Numbered from the stretch's first letter, positions 19,655 to 31,070 are shown. The stretch is DNA of 64,000 nt from Anniella stebbinsi (GCA_029215795.1 JARDYH010000004.1:214064517-214128516); one strand, 5' to 3'. Translations and numbers: made by a program. The notes: a model not told the origin generated them from the sequence alone.

Positions 19655-21205
19655 TCACCTGGTTTTAGCTCCAGCAGCACAGATGTGAATGGCATAGATA
19701 TACATACAGAGTTCTATACCCAGATTATTTTTTAAACATGCCCCTGCAAGTGCTCAATTATTACGAATTGTGATGCCATGCTAAAACCCAGTCTACACAA
19801 AGCACAATATGCACTGGGAGTGGATTTCCTGAGCACATGCTGCTGAAGCAGCAAGTCAGAGTATCAATTTTAGAGATGGAAAGTACCTTAGAAATCATCT
19901 AGTCGCTCCCTAATGCAAAAATCTTGCAATTCCAGCATCCCTGACATATGGATGCCCAACCTCTCCCACCTCCAGAGGGAGTCCATTCCAATGTCAAACC
20001 GCTCTCACCATCACAAAGTTTCTCCAAAAGTCAATGCAACCCTGGTGGCCATCATGCAGCAATGGTGCATGTGTCAAGTGACTGGACCCTTGTACAATTC
20101 TCAAAAAAATGCTTCCTATCAAGCTTCCAGGTTCCACATTAGATGCCATGATTCCCAATCCATGATGCTATCAAGGCTGTGAATGATTACAGTTTCTAGC
20201 CATTGCTTTCTCTTTTATCCCTGGCACTTCTGCACAAAGAGCAGGATGGAGTCCTTTTTTTCTTCTTTTTTTTAACCATGCCCTCTCATGAACTTAAAAG
20301 TGGATGCAGGCCTTTATGCAGTCTACCTGACATTTAGCAGTATTCAAGGAAGCTCCTCTGATCTAAAAATGCATAGCAGATGGGGAAGCAGTAGGTGGGA
20401 GGAACAGATGAAATAGTCAGAAAGCTAGGAAAGTAGGTCAAGTGAGACCTATCATTTTGAGAGCGTTCCATAGATGGGGGAAGATATATTCGCCATTTAA
20501 ATGCAAAAAATAAATTTCTTAGTTCTAGTGTACAACAAGGTGTTAAACCTGTGTCTGGGCTACATCCCTTCAGACTGCAGATGGAGGCAAATATGACTGA
20601 TGATTCCTACTCTCCCTCTGCTTCTATAATAAAAGAGGGGAAGTGTGTCTGTCTGTAGGTGTCATAGCTCCAAGACCATGATGCCTAGACACCTGAAACC
20701 TGGCTTGAATACTGAGGGGATCCTAAGGTTATGCACCTTGGGGTTATTTGGTTTTTAAACACAGTAATTAATTCTAATTAATAACTTAAATGTGACCATT
20801 TGTTTAAAGCTTGCAGTACTGCCTTCAGTCACTAGATGGTAAACTTCCCTAACCAGTGCATAACTTTGCAGGTGACACAATTTGAAGCTAGAGGGGTGAA
20901 ATTTGAGAGACAGAGTTACATGGCTGCCCTTCCACCCTGCCATGGGAAATGGAATGGACAGGCCGCTCTCTCAGGGGACTATAGGAATGCACCAAGGCAG
21001 CGGCTGTGCCTAGCAAATCCCATAGTTTAAATCTGTGCATTAACTAGGAGGAAACGGATTACAAAATATACATTACAGCATTAGAGATTATGAGCATCCA
21101 TGTATACGTTCTAGATTTTTTATTTCATGGGTAAGTCATGATTTATGTATAATGATGCCCATATAAAGATGTGATACACAGATATTTTGTTCTCAAGAAT
21201 CTAAA
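19655..21205. other. Stretch without recognised gene or repeat
   Basis: Mixed-composition sequence with many stops in all frames. A segment at 20625-20760 ('aggggaagtgtgtctgtctg', 'ccaagaccatgatgcctaga') looks like part of a dispersed repeat but has no second copy here. Confidence 0.5.
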
Positions 21206-21209
21206 TGGA

Positions 21210-21402
21210 TCAGAGTTGTGTATTGGTTAGAGTGTTGGACTCAGAGTCATGAGATCCAGGTTCTAGTCCCCAGTTGGCCATGGAAGCTCACTGAGTGATT
21301 TTGGGCCAGTCACTGACTCTCAGCCCAACCTACCTCACAGAGTTGTTCTTCAGAGGATGAAAAGAAGAGCAGGAGGAGGATTATATACGCCACCTGACCC
21401 AT
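21210..21402 (+). mobile_element. tRNA-derived SINE (Sauria SINE type)
   Basis: Box A-like 'TTGGTTAGAGTGTTGGACTC' and box B-like 'GGTTCTAGTCCCCAGTTGGC' are followed by the conserved body 'gctcactgagtgattttgggccagtcactgactctcagcc' and 'aacctacctcacagagttgtt'. This is the arrangement of squamate Sauria SINEs. It supports assigning the window to Squamata. Confidence 0.85.
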
Positions 21403-21539
21403 ATACCATGTGACCCATTTTGCATCTGAAACCAATAATGGAAGCCAAGCTTTACAGTAAAATGAAAGGTTGCAAAAAGGCCAGCTGCTCCTGTGTCTTT
21501 AAAGGGGGGTGGATATGCAAAAAGTAATCAGCAGCTGAT

Positions 21540-21960
21540 TTTTTCCCACAGCATGGAGATAAACATGATTTCTGCTAATTGCTGCAGTTCAAACTTCTGT
21601 TAAAGGGTCTGGTTCAAATGTCGGCAATTCATAGAGGGAAAGAGCAATATGTTTCATTAGAATAATTATTAGGGGTAAATAAGAGCAACAGATTCCATTA
21701 GCATAATTATATTGAGAGGAATACAGAAACAGACCTGAACAGACTTTCATCTTTCTTTTTGCGGCTACATCAACCATGACAACACTTTGCTTGTTACATC
21801 CAATTATACCGCTGAAAATCTTGTGGGTTAACTCAGAATGGGAAAAGAGCACGCCCCCTCCCTCCGCAAATAGACTCACACATTTTATGACCAGCTGGGT
21901 ATCCTTTGCAACGCGCACCTGGGTTTAACTTTGTTTACTGTTCTCTCTACCTAAGTCCAA
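21540..21960. other. Candidate conserved non-coding element
   Basis: Unrepeated, homeodomain-site-rich text such as 'ttctgctaattgctgcag', 'cattagaataattattaggg' and 'ccattagcataattatat'. It has no repeat signature. A 109-residue minus-strand open frame shows no domain. The call is based on appearance only. Confidence 0.3.
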
Positions 21961-22146
21961 AGTTTTATTTGGAAATATGCTCAGGGAGACTTAAGGATAC
22001 TTTGAAAATGTTGTGTTTCCTCTACAACAGGGGTGGGCAACATGGGGCCATATGTAGCCCCCCATGACCATTTTTGCAGCCTCTCCTGTTACCGTCACCA
22101 AATTTGCTTTGCTGGTTGTGGTTACAGCAGCAAAAAAGAAAGAAGC

Positions 22147-22297
22147 GATTTTGCTTGAAAACAAGGCACAGGGAAACATGCGTAGTTTGGAAGCATTGTT
22201 TGGAAGCAGAATCACATTCTTGTAAGCATCCTGAGCATGCAGCTCTATTTCCCAATGAGACATGCGCTCTCCATCTGCCTTGTTTTCAAGCAAAATC
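22147..22297. repeat. 22-bp perfect inverted repeat
   Basis: The arms 22147-22168 (GATTTTGCTTGAAAACAAGG plus CA) and 22276-22297 are exact inverse complements separated by about 107 bp. The region starts after 'caggggtgggcaacatgggg' at 22028, which looks like the end of a hAT-type element, so this may be a decayed miniature element. Confidence 0.7.
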
Positions 22298-22299
22298 AT

Positions 22300-22477
22300 G
22301 ACAGTTAAAGGTGCAGGAGCCCTGCTCTCTTTTGTATCTGGTCACTGTGACTGTTGTGATGAAGAGGGAATTTTACCAGGGGCTGCATGCATACAACTGA
22401 CACCTGTTGAAATTCCCTTTTCAATACAACTCTTAAAGATACAGGAGCCCTAACCTTCTTTCCATATGGTCACCCTA
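22300..22477 (+). mobile_element. hAT-like miniature element (TAGGGTGACCA family), one unit plus a truncated partner
   Basis: 'agttaaaggtgcaggagccctg', 'ttttgtatctggtcactgtg', 'gaagagggaattttaccagg' and 'gatacaggagccctaacc' end in CATATGGTCACCCTA. The left partner unit is truncated to about 40 bp, giving an incomplete dimer. Confidence 0.7.
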
Positions 22478-22514
22478 AACTATTCCATCCAGATCAGGGT
22501 TTCTCCAACCTCAT

Positions 22515-22575
22515 AGGAAGGAACGTGCTTAAAACTGAGTCAGACCATTGGTCTAGCTAGCTCAATGTAGCATTG
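22515..22575 (-). mobile_element. tRNA-SINE 3' fragment
   Basis: 'ggaaggaacgtgcttaaaac' and 'tgagtcagaccattggtc', then 'tagctcaatgtagcattg', is the complement of the 3' end of the SINE at 26153 ('gatgagccaaagatctgact'). Confidence 0.55.
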
Positions 22576-23590
22576 CTCCAGCTAGGACAAAGTTTGAGAG
22601 GGCTCTGGAGAAGGTACCACCAAGCCCCTGTCAGAGCTTACCAGAGACAATAGGGGTGAATGGCAGCAGGGATGGATGGATAGATGGATGGATGAAGTCC
22701 AGCGGTGGGAACGAATGGGCAGAAATGAGAGGAAGAGCAGCCTCAACTGCCCAGTACTTCCTCCATCTAAGAAGAAAAGTGCTGGGCAATGCTGCCACCA
22801 TCTTTGTGCCACAATCCTGTAGTATAAATGCAGAAGACCAGTCTATATCAAGTAGTTAGTGGTGCACCTGTTATCTTGCCCATGTCTAGAGTGTCAGTTT
22901 TCTATATGAAGGGTTTTTTAAAAAAATATATCTTATTTTGGCATCAAGGAATGTTCAGTCTTGTGAGTTGTTATCCATCTCTGGAAGAACTAACATTTTT
23001 TCTCTAAGGTGTGCTTCACTGTATTGGCAGGAGCCAATACAGTGACACCCCCCCTTCCACCCAAATAAACCATCCACCAAATTTAGAAAGGGGGTGTTAG
23101 CTAAGCAGCCGTGCGTTTACGAAGGGGAGGAAGGTAAACCCTGGGAAGGGGAGTCAAGCTTTTCAAGTACCTTCATTTCCCAGGCAGACAATAACACTTC
23201 AGAACAGTTTATACAGTCATGCAATTGACAAGGCCATCTTTAAAAGAAAAGCAATACACAATTATTTGTGTTGCTAAGAAGAAGCATTCTTTGAACAAGT
23301 GTAGCATTTAGGTTGTCCTTGCTCATAAGTAACAGACTTTCAAGACTATCCCCAAAGGCCAGGAAAACTGACAAAGTGAGACCGCTGGGACATGGGGGGG
23401 GGGGTCTGCTTTCGAAAGGAATATGGCAGGGTCTCAAATTCATCAGCCCCAAGCTACAATCGAATAGACTGCTGGAAATTTTGGCCAAACACAGGTTTCT
23501 TCTATCTAGTTTTCTTCCATCTCCCTTACCATTATCCTTGCCACTTTCAGCATAGCCCCTAGAAGCTAGCAGCATTCTCGCTTCAGCCAC

Positions 23591-23645
23591 CATTATTATT
23601 ATTATTATTAATTTTTATTTATTAAAATTTCTTACATGCTTTCTT
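23591..23645. repeat. (ATT)n with T/A-rich tail
   Basis: ATT repeats followed by 'aatttttatttattaaaatttc', probably the tail of a minus-strand L2-like LINE. Confidence 0.6.
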
Positions 23646-23674
23646 TTTGAAAAAAAAAGTCTCGTGGTGACTTA

Positions 23675-23975
23675 CAATTAAGGATGTATGGATCCTGTAA
23701 AATCTGTTTCATCTGCTTTTCATAGGATCATCAAGTGCCTTTAGTTCCAACATCTGCGCATTCACGGAATCGGATTTTTTCCAGTTTCACGAATTTGCAC
23801 AAATTTGTATTTGTGCAAATTCGCACTTGTGGAAATGCACAAATCCTCCCAAAATGCACAAATCCCCCCAAAGTATGCATTTTCATGCATGTCTATGGGG
23901 AAAAGGCACATCTTTGGCCAATTTCTATTTTATTTTACTTATTTTTCTATGACTAAATTTGTGTAAAAATCCAGA
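23675..23975. mobile_element. hAT-like element related to 10207-10611, decayed
   Basis: 'aaggatgtatggatcctgtaaaatctgtttcatctgc' matches the start of the copy at 38821. The interior 'tttgcacaaatttgtatttgtgcaaattcgcac' is a short palindrome also present near 38930. No target duplication was read. Confidence 0.5.
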
Positions 23976-24275
23976 AAGTGTCTTCTACCTTGTCCTGTGA
24001 TTGATGCTGCATGCTACTGACTCGTAGTCTCCTTCTTCACTCTGCTTCTGGACTGCGTATTGTAGCTGACTGCCTAACTGTTTTTTTACCTCTGTCTGCT
24101 CTCTTGACCACTCATGGTTTTTTCCTGACCCCACATATCTGACTGCTTGGCTGTGCTTTGACCTCTGCCTGTTTCATTACCTTGCTTCTTGATTAGTCCC
24201 TTCACTCAGAGTCTGTTGCAGCCAACAGAGGATGCTGAGGCAGCTCAGACAAGCACCTCTCCCCCTAACTGGTAG

Positions 24276-24304
24276 TCCAAATAAATAAATAAATAAATAA
24301 ATAT
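24276..24304 (+). repeat. (AAAT)n microsatellite
   Basis: 'ccaaataaataaataaataa' run of about seven units. Confidence 0.9.
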
Positions 24305-24599
24305 TGAACCATTTGCTGTCCTTTCATGGCACACACAATCAGCTGCCTGAGACAACCATCTCACTCCCTCTAATGGTAGGGCCACCCTGCAAAATCATAA
24401 CCCGTTGCACTTTTCTGGAACAGTGTACTATTGGAATGAAGGCTGTAGTGGGATCAAGGCAAGAGACCAGCATAAGAAAGAAAACCTTTTCATGCAGAAG
24501 TTTTCATGGAAGCTTTGTTGCTAACACTGACATGCCCATGATCCATTTTCCACACAGTCTGCGTGCACTAACACTCACATTAAGGGAAAGGAGGGCTCT

Positions 24600-24790
24600 A
24601 AATTTTTCAATTCTTATTTAGCTGGAAGATGCTATCACTCTGCCACACTAAATGTGGAGCTCAGATGAAAAACAGCATCTGCTGATATGGAAAATAAAGC
24701 AGACAATCTGTTTCTGAAGGATTATTAACAATCCACATTTAACTCTACATGGAATACATCAAGCATTTTTATTTCACATGGTTGAATTAC
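24600..24790. other. Candidate conserved non-coding element
   Basis: Unrepeated sequence with 'gaaaaacagcatctgctgat', 'aagcagacaatctgtttctg' and 'ggattattaacaatccacat'. No repeat signature. The assignment is by appearance only. Confidence 0.28.
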
Positions 24791-25242
24791 AATCAATCTC
24801 TGTTATGCTGGGTTCACACATGGGAGTTAGAACCACAAATGAGATTAAAGTGACCCCCACAATGCTTCATTAATAACATGTCACAAATACACATATTTTC
24901 AGAAAAAGGCATCAACTTCTCCATGGTTAAAGGGCTTTGGGGTCCCAGAAAAGGTCTCTCATTGGGGTTTCAATGCTACATCGTCACTGTTTTAACCCAA
25001 CACTAATTACATGGCAAATAAACACTCACACATAACATTAAAAAAAGAAATACAGCTGGCTATAAGAGAATACCATTAACTACAGTCCCAGCAGAGACAA
25101 CTGTGGAATAGCAATTGATCAAAATTCAGCATGGCAAGTCAATCATTGCTTATTAGTCATACTAGAAATGAGTTATCAATTGAATGAGTGTGTTGAATCA
25201 CTGGTGGATTCTAACAGGGTTCTGTTCTTTTAGCAGCCACAG

Positions 25243-25248
25243 TGTGGT

Positions 25249-25288
<40 letters not shown>

Positions 25289-25290
25289 GT
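25243..25290 (+). repeat. (GT)n microsatellite
   Basis: About 22 GT units with one GC and one AT interruption. Confidence 0.95.
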
Positions 25291-25389
25291 AGTTTCCCCT
25301 ACATCATGGGTACATGAGTTAACCAGGACTGAAATGATTGCTTTACATGGCAAAACCTCAAATATCTTAGGAGCAGAAGTAGGGGTTTG

Positions 25390-25818
25390 TAAATCAGTAA
25401 ATCATCAGCTCATCAAGTTTCTCCGATTTCCATCTCAAAGCTCTTTCCGACTAGTGTCCATATCAGGTAGCAGGTTTGGAAGGGTTTCTGCATGAAAATC
25501 CATGTGGATTTTTGTAACCATTTTCCCCAGCGCAAGCATCAATTGTGCAGATTTCTTGAAATATGCACCTTTTCCACCCATTTTGCAGGACTGTGTGTAT
25601 TTTTCAAATGTATGCACTTTTTCCATGTACATTTTCCAGGTGTACACATTGTTCAAACACATTTTCGTTCTTGCGTGAATCACATCACAAGCTCAGGAAT
25701 AGGTGGACTTCAGACCACAGGTGTGCTTCATGTCTGCATTTGGTTCTGGGAGGTGTAAATTGGGTAAATTCTGTACAAAATAAGAAATGGACTGAGACTA
25801 ATTTCTCACTCATCCCTA
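25390..25818. mobile_element. hAT-like element related to 10207-10611 and 53966-54370
   Basis: Text such as 'tttccatctcaaagctctttccgactagtg', 'gggtaaattctgtacaaaat' and the end 'ctcactcatcccta' parallels 53990-54366 ('ttccatttcgaagctcattccaactc', 'gtaaatcctgataaaaaac', 'ctcatgcatcccca'). Left boundary not certain. Confidence 0.55.
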
Positions 25819-26152
25819 GCCAAAACTTAACAGAACCTTAGTAGGGAGGGTCTCTTTCATGGTAAAGTAGCACAGACTTTGCATGTCTAAAGTTCCAATG
25901 TCAGTCCTCAACAACTCCAATGAACAGGCTTAGATGGCATGGGTGGTAAGAAAAAATACTATCTTGAGACCTGCTGCCAATCAAAGTAGAGTTTCAGCAC
26001 TTTGGATAGCTCCCTTAGAGGTGGTTCTGAGTCAAACTCAGAATGGAATTACAGCCCCACCAAAATCAGTCCCACCAGCCTCCACTGGCTATTTGTATGT
26101 TAAACACAAAGACATATTTAAACTCTAGTTTGTCCCCAAATGATTCTTGGCA

Positions 26153-26335
26153 ATTAAGAGCGATAGAGCCCATGCTTTGCATGCAGGAGGTTCCAGGTTC
26201 GCTCCCCAGCATCTCCAGGTAGAGCTAGGAAAAACACCTGCCTGAAAAACCTGGACAGCCATTGCTGCTGGTCAGTATTGGCAATATAGGAATAGATGAG
26301 CCAAAGATCTGACTCCGTAGAAAGGCAGCTTCCAG
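26153..26335 (+). mobile_element. tRNA-derived SINE, second family
   Basis: 'agcccatgctttgcatgcagg' followed by 'aggttccaggttcgctcccc' is a tRNA-like head with a TGC anticodon-loop look and a box B. The body 'cctgcctgaaaaacctggacagccattgctgctgg' and 3' end 'gagccaaagatctgactccg' with 'aaggcagcttcca' follow. It has lost the cloverleaf and is not a tRNA gene. Confidence 0.8.
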
Positions 26336-26339
26336 TGGT

Positions 26340-27440
26340 CCTAACTATAAATTCAACTTGTCAGGTTACATTGTGCTATTTTCCAAAGAACATTTCATTC
26401 CAGTTTGACCTTTTCCTTCTAATATTTTGTTCCAGCAAGCTCTATCATTTACTTCATTTTCAGAACTGTTTCTTCTCAGTTTTCTCTCCAGCTTGCTGAA
26501 TTCCCCAACAAAATGTTCAGTTATGTGTTTGCCCACAAGTGATGGCTCAGGCCTTCTTTAAAGCCCTCTTTCTCTGTGAAATGAAGTTGACCTTATCTGT
26601 TCAGTGAAACCACAGGGTGTGACAAACCAAACCTTCCCATTTCTCTTCTTTCTGGAAAGGCCTCTGAATAAAAAACTGGGGAAACATAGGAGCCAACATT
26701 TACAATCGCTGCACATTCCCTCTGACTCTCTTGCTTCACTTCCCCTTCTGCCATGACTCAACTTATGTTAAATAGCGACTGTAGAAACACCGAAAGGATG
26801 CATCATCAGGTTCTCACAAGCTATTGATTGATTAGTTTGAATGTCCCTCTCTTGGACCCCCATAGAAATACTGTTCACCTTTGAGGTGTCTCTGGGATTT
26901 CAGATAACATGGTAACCCACCATGGATCACCAAATACATGATTCACAGTGGCTAGCGTGTCTTGTGGCACGAGAAAGCCCTTCCCATGGTGGTTCACTTA
27001 CCCAAGCCTGCAGAAGCCACAGTGGCTCCAGTATCATCTGGCGGGAACCCCATGGGTATTTCGACCAGTTTTGGCAATAAAACCAAAAAATAGTGGTGAC
27101 CATAAAGTCCACCAGCAAGAGCAACCACCACTTCTGGTAATGTTCATACCACAAAAGAAATTCTTAATGGTCGCCACTATTTTATTTTATTTATTTTTCG
27201 TATCTGAGCGGCTGCCAGGCACCCAGTTTGACACATGGAGGATGCCGAGATGCACGAGTTAACCACACAGATGTACAGGATTTATCCACTTGTAGTAGTT
27301 AGTATCCCGCTCCATTATATGTGGTTCCCCTACCCGCCTACCCTCCATGGGTATCTGAACAGGCCCTCTGTTTCTTGGGGTGGTTGGCAAAGAGTCAATT
27401 TTGGACAGGGAGTGGACAGGGACAGGGAGTGGACAGGGAG
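26340..27440. other. Stretch without recognised gene
   Basis: No exon is recognised. The segment 26890-27200 contains partly inverse motifs ('aaaaaatagtggtgaccat' and 'atggtcgccactatttta', 'caccatggatcacc' and 'ccatggtggttcac') suggesting a decayed palindromic miniature element. A T/A tail follows at 27180-27200. Confidence 0.45.
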
Positions 27441-27793
27441 TAATGCTAGAACCTGGGGTTATCTCAAGAAGTTGGTTGTTGTGGGAAATTCAAGACAGAT
27501 AACAGGAAGTACTTCTTCACATGGTGCAGAATTAAACTATGAAATTCACTTCCACAAGATGTAGTGATGTCCACCAATTTGGATGGCTTTACAGGGGGAT
27601 TGGACAAATTCCTGGAGGATGAAGTTATCAGTGGCTACTAGTCTATGTGCACCTATGTACACCAGTTGCTGGGGACCATGAATTGTCCTGCTTGTGGGTT
27701 TCCCATGGGCAGTTTGTCAGCTACTGTGTAGGCAGAATGCTGGACTAGATGGATCTTGGTCTGATCCAGTATGGCTCTTACGTTCTTAAGACT
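27440..27793 (+). mobile_element. CR1 LINE 3' end with part of ORF2
   Basis: 'gacagataacaggaagtact', 'cacaagatgtagtgatgtccac', 'caatttggatggctttacag' and 'gctggactagatggatcttgg' end in TTACGTTCTTAAG. Same subfamily as 690-1300. Confidence 0.85.
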
Positions 27794-27879
27794 TGAGAGG
27801 CCCCAATTCATTTTGGAAATGAGCAGCCTTATGCATGCCCATCCCTAATTGCATCCTAAATTCACCAGCACAGTAACTT

Positions 27880-28235
27880 GATCCGAAATACATGATGCAA
27901 GTATTCATTGTTTGTGGTTTTTAACTATGGCTTTGTGTTCCTTAATAGTTCCTAATCCATCACACAATTTATTATTGAGAAGAAATGGCTAGATGGCCAG
28001 ATGGATGTTAATTAGCAGCACCCTTGAAGTGCCAAAGATGTCCAGAACTCAATATGGTTTGAAAATTATTCTTAAGCAACTACTAGACATTTTTGGGAGG
28101 TCAGGAATCCATCCAAAAGGAATTATATGCTAATGATGCATTAGCAATGCTAGCATTCCAAAAGAGAGGCTGTAAAAGAAATCTCTGCATGTGTTAAGCC
28201 ACATTAATTAAACCCCTTGGGAATCAGAAAGAGTG
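27880..28235. other. Candidate conserved non-coding element
   Basis: Unrepeated text with 'gatggatgttaattagcagc', 'tatatgctaatgatgcattagcaatgc' split motifs and 'ccacattaattaaacccc'. These are TAATTA/octamer-rich as in many developmental enhancers. Basis is appearance only. Confidence 0.33.
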
Positions 28236-28242
28236 AGAATCA

Positions 28243-28244
<2 letters not shown>

Positions 28245-28289
<45 letters not shown>

Positions 28290-28306
28290 GCGCACACACA
28301 CACACC
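28245..28306. repeat. (TA)n followed by (CA)n microsatellite
   Basis: About 20 TA units, then 'cacgcgcacacacacacac'. It abuts the 3' end of the minus-strand L2 copy at 28307 and may have grown from its tail. Confidence 0.93.
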
Positions 28307-28768
28307 ATTTCTATGCCGCCAAAACAGCCGAAGCTTTCTGGACGGTTAACAAAAATTAAAATCTCAAGGTTCAGCAAAAAAACAAAATAAAATATAAAAG
28401 CTTAAAACTACAATATAAAAGCACAACCTGAATAAAACCTAGCAGCAATGCAAAGATTTAAAATAACAGGTTTAATATAGCAGAGCTAAAAGACTAGGAT
28501 GCTAAAATACTGGGTAAATAAAACAGTCTTCTCCTGGTGCCGGAAGAAGCAATGTAGGTGCCAGGTGAATCTCTCTAAAGAGCTCATTCCACAACCGGGG
28601 TGCCACAACAAAAAAGGTCCTCTTCCTGGTAGCTACCCAGGAGCTTCTCGAGAAGGACCTCTTGAAGATGATCTTGGGGTCCAGGCACATACATATGGAT
28701 CTTCTGATTCTTCTCTGATTTTCTTTGGAGCACATACCTGCATAGGACCTTTCGATATTGATTTGATT
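28307..28768 (-). mobile_element. L2-clade LINE 3' end, older subfamily
   Basis: 'ctatgccgccaaaacagccgaa' and 'gctttctggacggttaacaaaa' is the complement of the L2 3' end. Further in, 'ctcattccacaaccggggtgcc' and 'aaaaaaggtcctcttcctgg' correspond to the coding part around FFVVAPRLWNELFREI on the minus strand, the L2 C-terminal motif. Confidence 0.8.
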
Positions 28769-28776
28769 GTAAATGG

Positions 28777-29270
28777 TAGGGTGACCAGATTTTGAGGATC
28801 AAAATCCCGGACCCCCCCACCACCACCCCACCCACCCAAAACAACCCCCCGCGCAGCCCCCCCCCACGCCGCCCCCATGCCCCGTGCTGCCCGCACGCAC
28901 GCCCTGCGCCGCCCACCCCGCGCTCTTTACCGGCTGGGGCGTTTGCTTCCCTCCAGTGCTCGGAATCTACTGAGAAACAGGCTTCCTGGCCTGTCTCTCA
29001 GTACCGCGCCGGGTGATGACGTCATCACCCGGCACGCTACTGAGGGACAGGCTGCGAAGCCTGTTTCTCAGTAGATTCCGAGCACCGGAGGGAAGCAGAC
29101 GCCCCAGCAGGTAAGTGCCTCGCGCCGCCGCCCGCTCCACGCAGGCCGCCCGCCCTACCCGCGCCGCGCTGCCCCCCCCCCTCCTCATGGGAGGAGAACG
29201 AGCTGTCGGCCCAGTTTGGCCCATTTTTCCCGTTTAGGACCGGGAAACCCTGGGGGGTCTGGTCAGCCTA
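28777..29270. mobile_element. GC-rich hAT-like element with 8-bp target duplication and internal palindrome
   Basis: Starts TAGGGTGACCAGATTTTGAG and ends GGGGGTCTGGTCAGCCTA. The flanks GTAAATGG at 28769-28776 and 29271-29278 are identical. The interior is C-rich, then a palindrome of about 85-bp arms (28931-29108) centres on TGATGACGTCATCA. Its ends match the elements at 34659-34973 and 61046-61695, but the middle does not. Open frames in it are compositional. Confidence 0.86.
28931..29108. repeat. Internal palindrome of the 28777 element
   Basis: The arms 'gcttccctccagtgctcgg' to 'ctgtctctcagta' and 'tactgagggacagg' to 'ccgagcaccggagggaagc' are inverse copies with several mismatches. The centre GGGTGATGACGTCATCACCC (29011-29030) is perfect and contains a CRE-type TGACGTCA. 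Confidence 0.85.
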
Positions 29271-29279
29271 GTAAATGGT

Positions 29280-30110
29280 CAAAGCAATGATGTAGGTTCA
29301 CGGGGTGGGTGGGAATTGAACTGGGAAATCTCTTTTTCCCCAATTCAATCAAGATCTGATTTTGCATGTTTGTTTGATGTATATTTAGTAAACAAAACTT
29401 TTAAAAAGGGGGTTTCCTGTTAATTTTAAATGCTGTATAAATATCTGAAAAGTTTTTCCAAGAGCCAGAAGTAATATTCCTGAGCTCTCTAGTGCCACCT
29501 CACTTCCCAAGACAAGAGGATTCTGAGCTGTTGTGAGAGTGTTTGTGCTGGAATTAGGGATGTTGCGAGCATCCAGTTTGGCCTACGAGGGCAGCAGACA
29601 CTCCCCCTGCGATTGGCCCTCATGGACCCAACCAGACATACCTGGCAGCAGCAAGGACCTGCTCCTGAGCACTTATGAGACCCCGCACGTGCTCAGCAAT
29701 TGCCTGCTCTTTTCCCCTCAGTGCTAATGGTGGCTGCCATTGGCGCAAAAGGGGGAAGTCCGTAATTTCCAGAGGGTCCATTAGCGGGGGGGGGGGGGAA
29801 ATACGCAGTTTTCAGACCCTCCAGAAAACACATCTTTCCCTCCCCACTACACAACTGGGAACCTTAAGGCCCTATTGATGCGAGGGTAAAGGTATGAAAG
29901 GCAATTATCGTCAGGACTAAAGCACACGAATCTCAGGCCTGGAATCAAAGTCTGGGGCCCCAGTGCAACCCACCAGGATTCCCCATATAGCCATTCCACC
30001 TTCCCTGACTCCACCCCCTTTTCCCAACTGACAGCAGTTTGGTGGTTTTCCAGTTTTTGTGCAGTATTTTCCACATTCCAAAAGATTGAAATGCCGTAAT
30101 AGCAGTAAGA
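29280..30110. other. Stretch without recognised gene
   Basis: No repeat boundary or exon recognised. A G run lies at 29787-29798. 'ggaattagggatgttgcgagcatcc' near 29553 may be an end of a hAT-like element, but no partner end was found. Confidence 0.45.
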
Positions 30111-30119
30111 ACTTTAAGC

Positions 30120-30246
30120 TACATGATGATTGTGATTATGATTAGTTGTTGTGTATATTATTTATTGTTTTACATTGTTCTGATTTTATCTGTATGCTGC
30201 GCTGAGAGTTCCCAGTGATATAGGGTGGGATACAAAGGTTTAAATT

Positions 30247-30288
<42 letters not shown>

Positions 30289-30290
30289 TA
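30120..30290 (+). mobile_element. L2-like LINE 3' tail with (ATG)n
   Basis: 'attatttattgttttacattg', 'tctgtatgctgcgctgagag' and 'tagggtgggatacaaagg' precede about 14 GAT units (30247-30289). This is the usual L2-like tail with a trinucleotide microsatellite. Confidence 0.65.
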
Positions 30291-30460
30291 ATTTTGGACC
30301 CACCCTTTTCGTCTTCATCCCCACCCCCTTTGTCTTCGGCGCTGATCCCCCACTCCTGGCACAAGGGTGGGGGCTCTAAATTTACTTAGCCAAGTGCTGC
30401 AATTCCAGTCCTCATCACATGCACTGTGTCTCAAAAAACAACACAGTACTCCTATCACAT

Positions 30461-30499
<39 letters not shown>
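30461..30499 (+). repeat. (TTGC)n microsatellite
   Basis: Nine to ten TTGC units. Confidence 0.95.
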
Positions 30500-30639
30500 T
30501 ATGTCATATGCATTCACTTTATTTGTTCAACATTCCTTTGGAAATAATTAAGCCCGTGTTGTATTTTTACAGCATCCTTTGAAGACCAATAATAACACTG
30601 TTTCATAATACTGCTTTTCTACTGACTGTTTCCTTTCAG

Positions 30640-31070
30640 ATGTTTATTGCTGTCTCTTCCATTCAGTTAATGAGTTTGTTGATATTTGAGAAGGAGAGGG
30701 GTTGAGGGATACAATAAAAAATCTTGGCTTTTAATATAAAAGGTAATTAAAGATTCATTGGTGGAGAATCAGATTACTCAGGGAATTAACATAACAGGTA
30801 TTGCCTTTCCATTTGGAAGCATTAGCTGTAACCTGGCCTGAACTAGGAAACGGCAGCGCAGTTCATTTTTAGTGAACAACTGTCTCTTGAGGTTTCTATG
30901 TCACAATTAGCTCATTATAGTTCATTGCCCAATAAACTGCCAGTTTAGAACGAAGATTTCTAATTAAGGTTGCAAACTTTTCACCTGGCTGTTGTGCCTT
31001 TAATAGCAGCTTGCTTTGCAGACATGAGCAGGTGACCATGCTTTTATGCGCCTACCGTGAAAAGGTCCAC
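30640..31070. other. Candidate conserved non-coding element
   Basis: The longest unrepeated block with conserved-looking text: 'tatgtcacaattagctcatt', 'cccaataaactgccagttta', 'gatttctaattaaggttgc' and 'tttaatagcagcttgctttgc'. No coding potential. Basis is appearance only. Confidence 0.4.

Noticed and set aside
26153..26230. tRNA gene
   Set aside because: Box-like motifs are present, but the cloverleaf stems are broken and SINE body text follows.
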